Shown in pieces: positions 9,826-20,855 of a DNA stretch of 64,000 nucleotides (position 1 is its first letter; each line of letters begins with the position of its first letter). The stretch is from Rhodotorula mucilaginosa. Taxonomy: Eukaryota; Basidiomycota; Microbotryomycetes; Sporidiobolales; Sporidiobolaceae. A model generated the notes under the pieces. The model made no database searches. It was not told the DNA's origin and worked only from the letters and a program-made list of their open reading frames with translations. The stretch lies in NCBI GenBank assembly GCA_034406715.1, contig CP137870.1, forward strand, positions 930,001 to 994,000. The letters are read 5' to 3'. Position numbers and translations under genes: made by a program.

Positions 9826-10786
9826 CTAGAACTGGGGAGTGTACCACAGCTTCTGGTACGCCTTTGTGAACTCGCGCGAGTTGGTCGCTCCTCCGGACTG
9901 TGCGAGCACCAGGGACAGGTATCATGTCAATGATGCGCCGGTTTGGAAGCCTCACGACCACTCTCTTATCCAGGTGGGGACTGCCTGCCTGGAAAGCCAC
10001 GCCGTTCCGGATGAAGGATGAGGCGAGCGAGACTCACCATGACGGCATCCATCTCTTCCTCGGTCGGCGCGTACCGATCCCGCCTGAGCCATTTCGGCAA
10101 CTGACTCTCATTCTCCAACACACCACCGGCCGTCGCCGCTCCTCCTGATGATGATGATCCCGCCCCCGAACCTTGGCCCTGTCCCTGCGACTTGAGTTCC
10201 CCCGTCGTCGGACCGCCGCCGTACGACGAAGAAGCCGCGGCGTCTTGCCGGGGCGCGATCGGGTTCTGGCGCGCTTCGGAGAAGCGAGAGAACGAGTCGA
10301 TGACGGATTGTGGGGCGCAGGGGTGAGGTGCCGGTTCGTGAGTGCCGTCTGAAGGGAGGCGTGGAGAGAGACAGAGAGAGAGGACGTCAGTTTTCGCAAT
10401 CCGGGATGATGTGTGCGAGGTGAGGCCGCGCTCTAGCCGCTTGGCGCCATCGTTCTCAGCTAGCGCGGTCAAGCCTGAACCGCCGTCCGAGTGTACCCGC
10501 GTTCGCGAGCCCAAGACCGAGCAACGATGCGGCCAGCATTCTTCGGCCGAGGTCGGGGAGCGTCACAACCCTCTCGCTCACGCTCCGGCGAGTTGGCGAT
10601 TGTGCGGGTAGCAAGCGTGTACGCGCCCGGCAAAGATCTCCGTCACGGCCGGGCACGTATGCTTGGGTTTGTGGCGACGGCTGCACGACGGAGGGAGAAC
10701 TTACGGGGAGCTTTGCGGTCGGGGAAGTGCATCATCGGTTGCCGTGCGTGCTGGGCGAGGCGGACGAGTGTTGGTCGGAGTGACAT
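9826..10786 (-). CDS. KGD4: KGD4 (YMR31/MRPS36), subunit of alpha-ketoglutarate dehydrogenase
   Basis: Kgd4 tethers the E3 subunit to the alpha-ketoglutarate dehydrogenase core in the mitochondrial matrix; it was formerly called mitoribosomal protein YMR31. Exon 1 begins MSLRPTLVRLAQHARQPMMH followed by FPDRKAP, the conserved N-terminal segment of the family. After an intron comes PHPCAPQSVIDSFSRFSEAR, matching the HP-CAP motif. A low-complexity Gly/Ser/Gln linker follows, then LPKWLRRDRYAPTEEEMDAVM. The last exon adds SGGATNSREFTKAYQKLWYT, with the conserved SGGA motif right at the junction. The linker and the extension after SGGA make it longer than the yeast protein. Confidence 0.88.
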
Positions 10787-11438
10787 GGTTGTCTCGTGTT
10801 TCTGTGCGTGGTTCTATGGCAAACGTCGGGCTAACTAGGGCAAAGTGACGGGGGAAACGGCAGCGGCGGAAGCGAGCGACGGAGAAAAGGGGCCACCTCA
10901 AATTCGTCCCTTCTCTCGCTACACCGCATCCGAGGGAGCCGCGCGATCAGGATAATCCATAAGATTCAGTGATAGAGGACTCGAGATTTCTCCGAGTGCA
11001 ATCTAGGTTGGTTGACGGCGTGCCGATGGCTGTCGCGTCGCTGACCCCTTTGCCGAGTTGGTCCGCGAGAGATCAGCACTCAGCACTCACGCTACGCCAC
11101 ACTACGTCTGCCAGACCGACACACAGCACACAAGGCTCAAAGCGCGCCTCTCGACAAACGCGCGAGAACCTGGCAACCATATCGGGGACACCGAACGCCG
11201 CCGCCGCCGCCTCGAGCCTCTCATTTTTTTTTTTCGGGCTTCGCTGATCTCGTGAGTCACTCGGCCTCCCACTCGTCGCCTTGTACAGGCTGATCGGGTA
11301 CGAGGTAGACTCACACCTGCGAATCACACCGGCTGACCCCCACAGCTGTTCGGCAGACGACTCTGCGGCGCGCGCTCCTGATCGGCTCCAACTCGCACCG
11401 CGGCGCTCTCGAGCAGCTTGCGCAAGACTCTCATCAAC
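10787..11438. other. Divergent promoter region KGD4 / PPR gene
   Basis: This 652-base stretch has no supported gene. It includes a run of ten T near 11224-11234 and pyrimidine-rich segments close to the PPR start. Confidence 0.5.
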
Positions 11439-14400
11439 ATGGTCGTCAGTCTCTCGGGCAAGCTGACCCACCTCGCCCACTCGCTCCGGCACGGCTCGCA
11501 CTCGCTCCGAAACGCCTTCCCGACCACCGCCAACCCCGGCTTCGACTTTACCAGTAATGTCTTTGGAACGGTTAGCAATGCGGCGACCAACTCGGGAGGA
11601 GCAGGCGCCGCGAGTGCGATCGCTGCTGGCGCGCTCGGCGCGGGAGCGGGAGCTGCCGCGAGTGCAGGATCAGGAGGCGCCACGGGCGGGTCGGGCGGCG
11701 CATCGTCCAAGGCCGGCAGTTGGGGCACGAATTGGGGGTTCCAGGTGCGTGTGATGTTTGCGATAACATGAAGAACAGAGGGCCTGCAAGTTAACACGCG
11801 GTTCTCCTCTGTCACCACAGACTGGTAAATCCGTCACCCAGGGTCAGGCCGCTCAAACCGATTCGCAACTCCAGGACGAGGCAGACGACTTGCGCACTCT
11901 GGCCGCCTCGACGAAAGGAGGTCGCAGCACCATTTTGCGACCGATCGCCACCCGAGTCACTTCGACGTCGGCCTCGTCCTCCGGGCTCATCTTCCGGAGC
12001 CGGAAGGGCTCAGTCTCTTCCAACTCGGGCTCTCTGGACGGCACCGAGCTCCTCCGCGCAGAGGAAGCCGGTCTGTCGCACGTCCGGTTGAGCAGCGTCG
12101 AGATGCAGAGGCGGTATCATTCTGCGTTTGCGCAGGGTCTCCTCCCCACGCGCGAAGAACTCGAGGCGGACGAGATGGACGCGATGATGTTGGCAGATGC
12201 GGACAGCGTCTCGGAGGCGGATCGGGTCAGCGGACCGGCGGATGTGCTTAGGTCCAGGAGGAGGGCGAGCATCTCGAACCGGCCGACGATGACGCTTGCT
12301 TCGCCGTTCGTGATCACCACCCCTCCCGCCGTGACGCCCGCGCGAGCTTCCACCCCTTCCTCCTCCTCGATCCGACAAGTCCATACCTCGCCTCCGGCTG
12401 AACAGCCCTCCCCGTCCGATCATATCATAAGCTCTTCCGGCGTCGATCCGGTGGCGTCGACCTCTTCCTCGTCCGCCCCGACCTTTTCCAGTTCCCGCCC
12501 TCCCTCGCCGACTTTCCCCCGGCACCGCCGCAACTCGACCTCTGTCGTCCCGTCCCCTTCGTCCGTCGCGTCTGGCTCGGGACCAGCGGTCGATCTGCCG
12601 CCGCGATCATCGACCCTGCCGGTGCAGAAGAACCGCCGGCTCAAGATCCGCCGCGACAAGGGGAGCAAAGTTGGTGCGGAGGCGAGCCGGGCCAAGGCTG
12701 AGTTGGGCAGCTTTGGATGGGAAAAGAGCACGCGGGTGCAGGAAGGATTGGACAACCCGGAAGCCAGCGTGAGTCTCGCTACGCTTGACTTGGACAGGAA
12801 CAGTCGGCTGATCACCTGCTTCTCTCAGGACCGTCTGAACGCCATTCTGGCAGCCGAAAAGACTGGCAAGATCAACCTCGTCGAGCGCGCCGTCCAGCAG
12901 TACCTCGCTCACCGCGAGATCTGGAACACGGCGACTCACAATGCCGCCATCGCCGCCATCTACCGAACCCGAAAGCCGAACGACCCTCTCGACCGGATCG
13001 TCCTCCTGTACAACCAGCTCTTCGACCACGGAGCGTTGCACCCGAATCGCGCCTCGTACGAGCACGTCATCACGGCGTTCTGCACGCGCGACAAAGAAGT
13101 CCGCGAGTCGATCTCGTACCTCGAGCGGCGGATCGCCAAGCGCGAATTGGTGAACCGCGCGAGGGGACCTTGGCACGTTGGCTTCGATGCGGCGCAGGAA
13201 GACCGTTCGGGCGAGGCGGACGAGCGGCTGTTGAACGAGCGGGAGCGGGAACGACTCGCCCAGCTGCGCGGGCCGCAGTCGGACTACTTCAACCCGGCCC
13301 ACGAGATCTTCCAGGCGCTCGGCAAGCTTGGCGATCGATTACACCCACATGTCGTCCAGTCCCTGCTGGTCGCCGCTGCCGAGCGCGGACAGGTCGACAC
13401 CGCTCTGGCGCTCTTTGAACGTCTCGAGAAGAGCGCGTTCCAGAAAGCCGGCTACATGGGCTACGAAGCGCTCGTGCGGATGTACGGCTCGGTGGAGAAG
13501 GATGCGGGCCTCGTCCGCGAGGTGTTTGAGGCGTATTTGGCCGCGCGCGCCAAGGGCGACATCGTCCTCCCGCGCACGGGCGACCGGTTCGCGCCAACGA
13601 CGGGGTACCGCACTCGAACGATCAAGCACGGCTACGACGTCGAGCCCGAGTTTGTCGAGACGCGCGTCCAGTCCATCAACGCCGACGAGCGGATCTGGCA
13701 GGCGGCGATCCTGGCCCTGTTCGAAGCCGGCGATGCGTCCGCCGCCGTCGCCCTTGTCGAGAAGCTCCTCGTGGCGCTCAACTCGGGCGACGCGCTCCCG
13801 AACGGCTACCCGGCGCGTCTGTCGCAGCGCATCGTGCAGAGCGTCGTGCGCGGCTTCCTCGCCCAAGGGGATGAAGCGTCTGCTCGGACCTGGTTCGACC
13901 GCATCGCCACCGCGCCCGGATCGAAGGAGGTAGTCAGCCCGGCGTTCTGTGGCATGACCCTTTCGCGAGCCGTCGAGGCAGACATGACCGACTTTTCGAA
14001 CCACGTCTACCGCGTCATGCTCGGTCGCACGGGCCGCGATCTCTCCTTGCGCGTCGCCGACTTTGCGCTCGTCGTCGACCAGAACTTGGCTTCCGCGTGG
14101 GCTGCCAAGTCTGCCGCCGAGCGCGAGAAAGCTCTCGACGCGATTGTCGAGTTCCGGTCCGGGTTTGAAGCGGCGACCAAGGCCGGTCGCCTCGAAGAGG
14201 GCCACGGCATCGACTATGCGGCCTCGACCGGGTTGTTGAGCCGGATCTGCACGGGAATGGGCGGGTTCGGACGCTTCGACCAGGCTACGGCTACTTTCGC
14301 CGAGCTCGCCAACCTCGTGCGAACGGTGATGCGCCGCACTCCGGACGACGAAGAGCTCGCTCGGCAGCAAACGAAGCGCACTCGCCGCGACTGGGTCACG

Positions 14401-16768
14401 CGCATCACGGACGTCGCCACTGGCACGCTCGGATACCGCCGAGCGGCTAGCTTCACCGGCCCGGCTCAACTCGAGCGACAGACGCAGGAGAGGCCGTCTC
14501 TGCACGAGGCGATCAAGGTCGTCGGCTGGACCAACAAGCTTCGTCATGTCGTTCGTTGGGCGCCGCGGATGGACCACTGCATCGCCGTCACCGAGGCCTA
14601 CATCCTCACCCGCCAAGAGCAGGATGTGGCGCCGCAGTTGACGGGCGACGAGTGGTACGTCGCAGTCGAAGCCTTCGCTCACGTCTCCGCCTTGGTCCGC
14701 CGCGGCACCAAACTCGACTTTGCCTGGCCCGGCTTCGACCTTGTGTTCCACGATTTCTGTGCGAGCGGAGTCGAGATCCCCGTCGGCTTCGACACCTACG
14801 ACTATTCGGCCCTCGAGCAGGCTCTGCAGGCGGGCGGACTCCACCCTGCCCGGGTTCGCGACATTGTGGCGGTCCTCAATCACCAGTCTTCAGTCGACAC
14901 GCCAGAGCATCAGGGGCTCGCCGCTTCGCTCACTGGCAAGGAGGGTTTCCAGCCCGAGGTCACCACGCCTGCTGACGAGGTCGCCTCGCTCGCGTCCGAG
15001 TCTGTCGGAGCCGCGACTTCGGCCACACCACACACTCCCGCCTCCGAGCCTGCCCGTCTTCCCACGCCGCCGCCATCACCACCCAGCTACCTGCCGGCTG
15101 CGGCGACCGCGCCGCCTCCGTCGACTATCGATGTCTTTGACCGCGTCCTCAGCAAGCACCTCGAAGACTTGGCTTACAACGGCAAGAGCATGCAGGCCTT
15201 TGCGCTCGCGCAGCAGGCGGCGATAAAGGGCAGCTTTGCCCACCCGGACTCGTATGGTCGTGTGATCGAGGCCCTCGGACGGCAACACCGCGTCGACGAA
15301 GTCCGCAAGGTCTACCTGATCGCCTACCAGGCCTTGACGGCGATGTCCCACAAGCCCGATGAGCAATCCGTCGCGTGGGTCATGCTCGAGGACCGCATGA
15401 TTGTCGCTCTCGGTCAGGCGGGCGCGCTCGTCGACGTCGGACACCACCGGGATCGTTTGCTGCAGGCCGGCTGCGCTCCTTCGGCCGATGCCTACGCCGC
15501 CATGATCTTGAACATGCGCGACACGACCGACGACGCCGCCGTCGCCCTCACTCTGTTCGAAGAGTCGCAGCGCCTGAACGTTCGCCCGAACGTCTACCTC
15601 TTCAACACGCTCATTTCGAAGCTCTCTCGCGCTCGCCGCGCCAAAGAAGCCCTCGAGTACTTCGAGCTGATGAAGCAGTTCGGGTTGCGACCCTCGTCGA
15701 TCACGTACGGCGCCATCATCAACGCCTGCTGCAAGACGGGCGACGACGTCTCGGCCGACTACCTCTTCAAGGAGATGGTCTCGCATCCCGAGTTCAAGCC
15801 GCGCGTGCCGCCTTACAACACGATGATTCAATTCTACACGTCGGTGAAACCGTCGCGCGAGCGTGCCTTGTTCTACTACGACCAACTCTTGCGCGCCAAG
15901 GTCCCGCCGACGGCGCACACCTACAAGCTCTTGCTCGACGCGTACGGCGGGATCGGCGAACCCGACCTCGATTCGATGCAGCGCATCTTCACCCGCCTTG
16001 TCAACGACAAGCACGTCTCGGTCTCGGGCGCGCACTGGGCCGCGATGATCAACGCGTACGGCAGCGTCGCCAAGAAACTCGACCGGACTCTGGCCATCTT
16101 TGACTCGATCCGGGACCACCCGACGTCGCGCGGGAACCCGAACGGTCCCCAGCCCGATGCCGTCGTGTACGAAGCTCTCTTCAGTGCGCTGATCGTCAAC
16201 GGTCGGCCCGACTTGTGTGACCGGTACCTCGACGAGATGCGCGCGAGGAACGTGCGCATGACGGCTTACGTCGCCAACAACCTGATCAAGGTGCGCCCTC
16301 TCTCTCTCTCTTTCGCGTTACTCGCAAAGCACCGTCGATTGACTCGTATTACTCACCTATGCGCGACAGGCCTACTCGACGCTGGGCCAGCTCGACCGCG
16401 CTCGCGCCATCTTTTTCGCGCTCGCGGACCCTCCTTCGGGCGTCGCCTCGGCCGGGAACCACCCCGTCGACCGTCACCCGAAGCATCATCACCAAGGGAC
16501 AGGAATCAACCCCACGATGACGACGACGACGAGCGTCGACGTGCCGACGTACCGCGAACCGTCGACGTACGAAGCGATGATCCGTGCCGAGTTGGGCGCG
16601 CACGAACCCCTCCGCGCGAGAGAGGTGCTCGCGATGGCGGAGCAGAGGGCGTTCCCGCCCGCGGTGATTGCGAGGATCCAGAAGCTGCTGGCGGCTGAAG
16701 GGATGGAGGTCCTCCCGCTCCAGCAGTACGTCGAACTGGAGCAGCAACAGCAGCCGTACCTGGCTTGA
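11439..16768 (+). CDS. Very large pentatricopeptide-repeat (PPR) protein, mitochondrial
   Basis: Proposed exons are 11439-11744, 11821-12768, 12829-16290 and 16370-16768, giving about 1,700 residues. The N-terminus (MVVSLSGKLTHLAHSLRHGS) is basic and hydroxylated, consistent with mitochondrial import, and is followed by an odd Gly/Ala/Ser-rich run. Residues about 130-300 are disordered. The rest is helical repeats; the clearest PPR tract is near 15200-16290, with lines such as PNVYLFNTLISKLSRARRAK, PSSITYGAIINACCKTGDD, and PTAHTYKLLLDAYGGIGEPD. PPR proteins bind single-stranded RNA and act in organelle RNA processing, stability or translation. The size and C-terminal repeat cluster resemble fungal Ccm1/Ppr-type factors, but the RNA target is unknown. 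The second intron is a stop-free 60-base intron, so retention would keep the frame. Confidence 0.88.
12769..12828 (+). other. Stop-free 60-base intron inside the PPR gene
   Basis: The segment begins GTGAGT, contains a CTGAT branch-like site and ends TTCTCTCAG. It is 60 bases, in phase 0, with no stop in frame. Splicing joins PEAS to DRLNAIL; retention would add 20 residues. Confidence 0.7.
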
Positions 16769-17131
16769 GGCATTTCTTTTCCCTTTCTAATCTTGTCCGC
16801 ACGCATGTATCCCATTCATCGTCCCTGTTGTGCAAGTTATTCCTGATTAGCCTCCCTGGTGTAAGAATAGACTCCTGTTTATACGACCACGCCGTCAACC
16901 TCACCACTCCTCAGCCTCTTTCGCATATTTCCGCATACCCCGAGTCTCTTTATATGATACCCCTTGATCCTTAATTCTCTCTCTTCTCGTAGAAGGCTCT
17001 TCCTCGGCTGTATCTGTATCAGTCTTATCATCACAATGGTGGCGCGTCTTATCATCACAATGGTGGCGCGGTTTTGGGGGCAAGCGAGGGTATGTTACAG
17101 AATCGGGATCTACAAGAGCTGGCGACCAACA
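16769..17131. other. Convergent 3' region between PPR gene and SCL1
   Basis: This 363-base region is AT-richer than its surroundings and should hold both 3' UTRs. It contains the perfect 24-base tandem duplication listed separately; nothing else is evident. Confidence 0.5.
17023..17070. repeat. Perfect 24-base tandem duplication
   Basis: The unit TCTTATCATCACAATGGTGG plus GCGCG-type end (24 bases) occurs at 17023-17046 and again, identically, at 17047-17070. It lies between two convergent genes. Identity suggests a recent slippage or duplication event. Confidence 0.95.
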
Positions 17132-18520
17132 CTAGTCGCGCTCTGAAAGCCGGTCGAGAGCGGCGGTGATCTCCTCGGTGGTGAGCTGTGCGCGAAGAGC
17201 ATATCAGATCAAAAGGAACACGGCCAGAAGAAACAAGGCGACGAGGAGGACTCACGTGACGGAACGTTCCCCTCGCCCCCTCCACCTTGGCCGGTTCCGC
17301 AATCCCGATCTCGACCTCTCCCGCCTTCAAATCCGTCGCCAACACCTGTCCCAACGTCGCCAACGCATGCTCGACGACGTCATCGGGCGAGGAAAAGTTG
17401 AACCCCTTTTTGTACGCCTTTTCGAGCACGTTGGTCGCCTCTTGTTGTTTCTGACCGGCGGCGGTCGCGTGGAACCCGACGTAGTAGCCTGCCGGGTCGA
17501 GTTTGAAGATCTGAGGACCGAGGTCCGGGTCGACGCCGACGATGATCATGGCTGTCGAGCGGGAAAAAAGAAAGGTCGAGCACAAAAGGTCCGACAGGTC
17601 AGCATCAATACCTGCATTTTCGCCCCGCAGTCCTATGACTGAGGACGTCGCGCAGAACGTACAGATCCCGAGTGGCCGCATCGCCGCGCGCTGGGTGTAG
17701 ACCTGGTTGATGTTGGCGATCCGCTTGGCGAGCAGGTCGGGCGTGATCTCGTAACCGTACTTGTACCGGAACTGGTACGCTTCGGACCGCGCTCGCTGAA
17801 CTTGGGACATGGCGTCGGCTGTACACACGCACCGCGGCAAATGATCATCAGCCGGGAGATCCAGAACCAACGAGTGTTTGAGTTCTCCTCAGGAGGAATT
17901 TCTCCCGGGGACGCTCGGGCGCACGTACCTGTCCGTCCCGTCATGACGCAGCCGATGGAAGGAGTGATGGAAAAGATGTGCGTGATCGAAGTCGGGTCGA
18001 GCAGCTTGTCCTGTCACGGGTTTTCCGAAGCTTTGGCGAGTCAGCGAACGCCCAAAACGCAGCCGGAAGGCCGGCCTCCTGGACTGTGAAATGATGGGGG
18101 GACGCACGGGGACTTTTTTCTGAGTGATGACGACCGAGACGCCTGCGCCGCGGATGGCGAGCGAAGTGTGCCCGGACGAGGTGATGGCCTTGAAGGCATA
18201 CTCTGGAGGGAAAAGGCAGGCGGTACGGTCAGCTCCCGAGTCGTGCGCGTGTGAGAGAAAGAGAGAGAGACTGACCGATCTGGTAGAGGCGTCCTTCTGG
18301 ACTGAAGACGGTGAGGGTGCGGTCGAACGAGGATCGCGACACTGCGAGAGCGAGAGAGGGCGGAGGTCAGCCATCGCGAGGTTGGAGTTGCTTCGGCTCC
18401 ACGAATCTGTTTGTCTAGCTGTGTTTCTGGTGTCTCTGAGATTGGACCTGGAGTGGTATGCGGGTGCTGGAGGTTGGGCCGCGTACGAGCGTCGTCATCT
18501 CGTGCCGGGTGACGCTCACT
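17132..18520 (-). CDS. SCL1: SCL1, 20S proteasome subunit alpha-1 (PSMA6)
   Basis: Alpha-1 is one of the seven outer-ring subunits of the 20S proteasome. Spliced exons read MSRSSFDRTLTVFSPEGRLY then QIEYAFKAITSSGHTSLAIR, the standard alpha-subunit N-terminus with the MSR start of the PSMA6 group. Later segments include VQRARSEAYQFRYKYGYEIT, LLAKRIANINQVYTQRAAMR, LDPAGYYVGFHATAAGQKQQ and a final LTTEEITAALDRLSERD, all specific to alpha-1. The start ATG appears to be made by splicing: A at 18520 is joined to TG at 18351-18350. An upstream ATG at 18572-18570 lies in another frame after splicing. Gly-rich promoter DNA is shared with HEM12. Confidence 0.92.
18350..18520 (-). other. SCL1: Start codon of SCL1 split by an intron
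   Basis: The exon upstream ends ...TTCAGA at 18520, followed by a consensus donor GTGAGC. A CTGAC branch site and CTCTCGCAG acceptor precede TGTCGCGATCC at 18351. Joining them forms CAG-ATG-TCG-CGA, giving Met-Ser-Arg as in other alpha-1 subunits. The intron is 168 bases (18352-18519). Confidence 0.72.
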
Positions 18521-18894
18521 CTGAACGAGTCGCTGGGGGGAGTTGCGGCGGATGCGATACTCTTGCCCATGAGAATGCGAGCGCTCAAGTGGCTGTTCGC
18601 TGCTCCACTGTACGGTGTGCGAGAGGGAGCTTGCGGGCGAGTTGGTCGAGGTGAGGCGGGGGAGGCAGGCGAGACCCGCTCTGGCGGCTGAAGGGAGGAG
18701 CAGAGGGTGCTCTAGAGCGTCAGAAGGATGAACAATCGCTCAGACTCACTCGTGTTCGCTGGCTCGCAAAGAGTCGCCCAACTGCTGCCGTCAGAGAGAG
18801 ACGAGCCGCCGAGTCGAGTCGAGCCTCTCGCCCTTCGACACTCTCTCTCTCGGAAACGCTTCCGGGATAGCGCAGAAGAGCAGCAGCAGCAGCC
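18521..18894. other. Upstream region between SCL1 and HEM12
   Basis: This 374-base stretch includes the SCL1 5' UTR (with a short out-of-frame ATG reading frame from 18572) and the two promoters. Repeated GAGTCGAGTCGAG and CT-rich tracts lie just before HEM12. Confidence 0.45.
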
Positions 18895-20280
18895 ATGACG
18901 CAACTCGCTACGCAGGTCGACCACCCCGTCCCGCCCGAGGTCGACGACTACCGCTTTCCCGACTCGCACGCCTCGTTCCCGAAACTCCTCAACGACGCCC
19001 TCTTGCAGTCCGCCTCCGGGACCAGACCGACCGACCTGCAATGCCCCCCGCCCATCTGGATCATGCGCCAAGCAGGGCGCTACCTCCCCGAGTTCCAGGC
19101 CGTCCGCAGGGAGCACTCGTTCTTCACCGTCTGCCGCACCCCCAGCCTCGCCTGCGAAGTCACCCTCCAGCCCATCCGCCGCTACGAGGGCTTGCTCGAC
19201 GCCAGCATCATCTTCAGTGACATCCTCGTCGTCCCCCAGGCCATGGGCATGCAGGTCGAGATGCTGCCCGGATCCGGTCCCCATTTCCCCGAACCCCTCC
19301 AGTCCCCCGAGGACGCCCAGCGGCGCATCCTCGACCGCGAGACCGACGTCTACGCCGAACTCAAGTATGTCTACGCCGCCATCACCAAGACGAGGCACGG
19401 ACTCGAGGGAAAGGTGCCCCTGATCGGCTTCTGCGCCGGGCCGTGGACCCTCTTTGGCTACATGGTCGAGGGCGGCGGCAGCCGCACCTGGGAAAAGGCC
19501 AAAGCCTGGTCCTACAAGCACGAGGACAGCGCGCACGCCATCCTCCGCCGCATCGCAGAGATCAGCGCAGAGTACCTCGTCGGTCAAGTCCAGGCCGGCG
19601 CTCAGGCGAGTACTCCCCACTCTCCTTGTGTGCGTAGAGATCCATCTGCTGACTTCTTTTCTTTGACGCGCAGCTCCTGCAAGTGTTTGACACCAACGCC
19701 GACTGCCTGACCCCGCACGGCTTCGAGACCTTTATCCTCCCGTACCTCCGCCTCCTGCCGACCCTCGTCCGGTCTCGCCTCGCCGCTCTCCCCACCCCTC
19801 TCCCCTGCCCTCCCATGACCGTCTTCGCCAAGGGAGCCACCTTGCCTTCCCAACTCTCGGCCCTGTCCCAATCGGGATACCAAACCGTCGGACTCGATTG
19901 GACCGTCCCGCCCCGGTACGCGCGCGAGCACACCGCTTCGCGCGTCGCGTTGCAAGGGAATGTGGACCCTTCGGTCCTCCTCGGCGGGAGGGAAGCCATC
20001 AAACGCGAAGTGCGGAGGGTCTGCTGGGGTCCCGAGGGGTTCCTCAGCTGCGCGAGCGAAGGGATCCAAGGGGGCTGGATCGTCAACCTCGGGCATGGGA
20101 TCACGCCCGGAGTCGACCCCGAAGACGCGAGGTACTTCCTCGAGCGGGTACGGACAGAGTGCGCCAAGAAGAGCAAGGATGAGGACCCGGTGAGTTCGAG
20201 TTCGAGGGGGGGTTGTTCTTGGTTGTGGTGATCGGATCATGAGCTGACTCTTCGAACGAGAATCTGTACAGGACGCATGA
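18895..20280 (+). CDS. HEM12: HEM12, uroporphyrinogen decarboxylase
   Basis: Hem12 removes four carboxyl groups from uroporphyrinogen III to give coproporphyrinogen III, in the cytosol. The start MTQLATQVDHPVPPEV is the first ATG. Both family signatures are present: PIWIMRQAGRYLPEF (substrate-binding Arg residues) and GFCAGPWTLFGYMVEGGGS. The catalytic Asp region reads IIFSDILVVPQAMGMQ. Downstream are LLQVFDTNADCLTP, GLDWTVPP, LQGNVDPSVL and NLGHGITPGVDPED. Exon 1 ends at 19605 with a GC donor, exon 2 starts at 19674, and a last short exon adds Asp-Ala before the stop at 20278-20280. Length (about 400 residues) is slightly above the usual 360-370 because of Pro-rich inserts. Confidence 0.96.
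19606..19673 (+). other. HEM12: GC-AG intron in HEM12
   Basis: Reading through gives a frameshift, and no GT donor keeps the frame. Using CAG|GCGAGT as donor and GCGCAG as acceptor joins AGAQ to LLQVFD exactly as in other decarboxylases. Confidence 0.85.
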
Positions 20281-20855
20281 ACTTCGACCCGATCCTTTGC
20301 CCCCGCCGTGTACTTGTATCGAATAAGCAGCAGCGCACGATTGCAACAAGAAAAAAAAGAAGCACCATCCTTTAATTGATACTCTCGCACGCAGCAATGG
20401 CGCGCTCTCGAACCTGTCCGGCTTTAATCCCCTGCGTCACATGTCGGCATTGGGCCAACCTCCAGAAGCGAGAGAACCGTGCGAGCTAGAGACTGCATGC
20501 ATGCGCCTGACCGTATGCGGCGGCCTCCCGCGGCCCGCAAAACCTCCTTTTCGTCGGCGCGCGTCGACGTGAAATTGCGAAAAAGTTTGAAGCGAGATCT
20601 TGATCCGGTTGGCTTGGACAAGGACAGCGGACGGTTCTGTACTTGCCATGCTTGGCTAGGAGACAGACTGGGCCGGAAATCAGAGGTGTGCGGTTGCACG
20701 TCGCGGAAGAAGTTGTTGCTGACTTGATCGCCGGACCGACAAAGTTTCCGCGCCCTCTGTCTCTCTCTCCACCGGTCCTGCTCTCTCTCTCTAGTCAGTT
20801 CAAAAGCGTGCCGTGTCTATATCTCGCACGGACCTGCTACTACGTGCGCGCGACC
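20281..20855. other. Intergenic region HEM12 / CDS1
   Basis: This 575-base stretch holds the HEM12 3' end, an A-rich run near 20350, and long CT-rich tracts (about 20757-20800) just upstream of the kinase start, typical of promoters in these yeasts. No gene is supported. Confidence 0.5.

Noticed and set aside
12607-13302. Minus-strand open frame of 231 codons
   Set aside because: It is opposite the PPR exon, with no start context or domain; a GC-bias shadow.
13339-14883. Long open frame on the minus strand (514 codons) within the PPR gene
   Set aside because: Its residues (Arg, Gly, Asp, Glu-rich) reflect antisense reading of a GC3-rich gene; no domain is seen and the plus-strand PPR frame explains the region. 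The same applies to 15076-16119 (minus).
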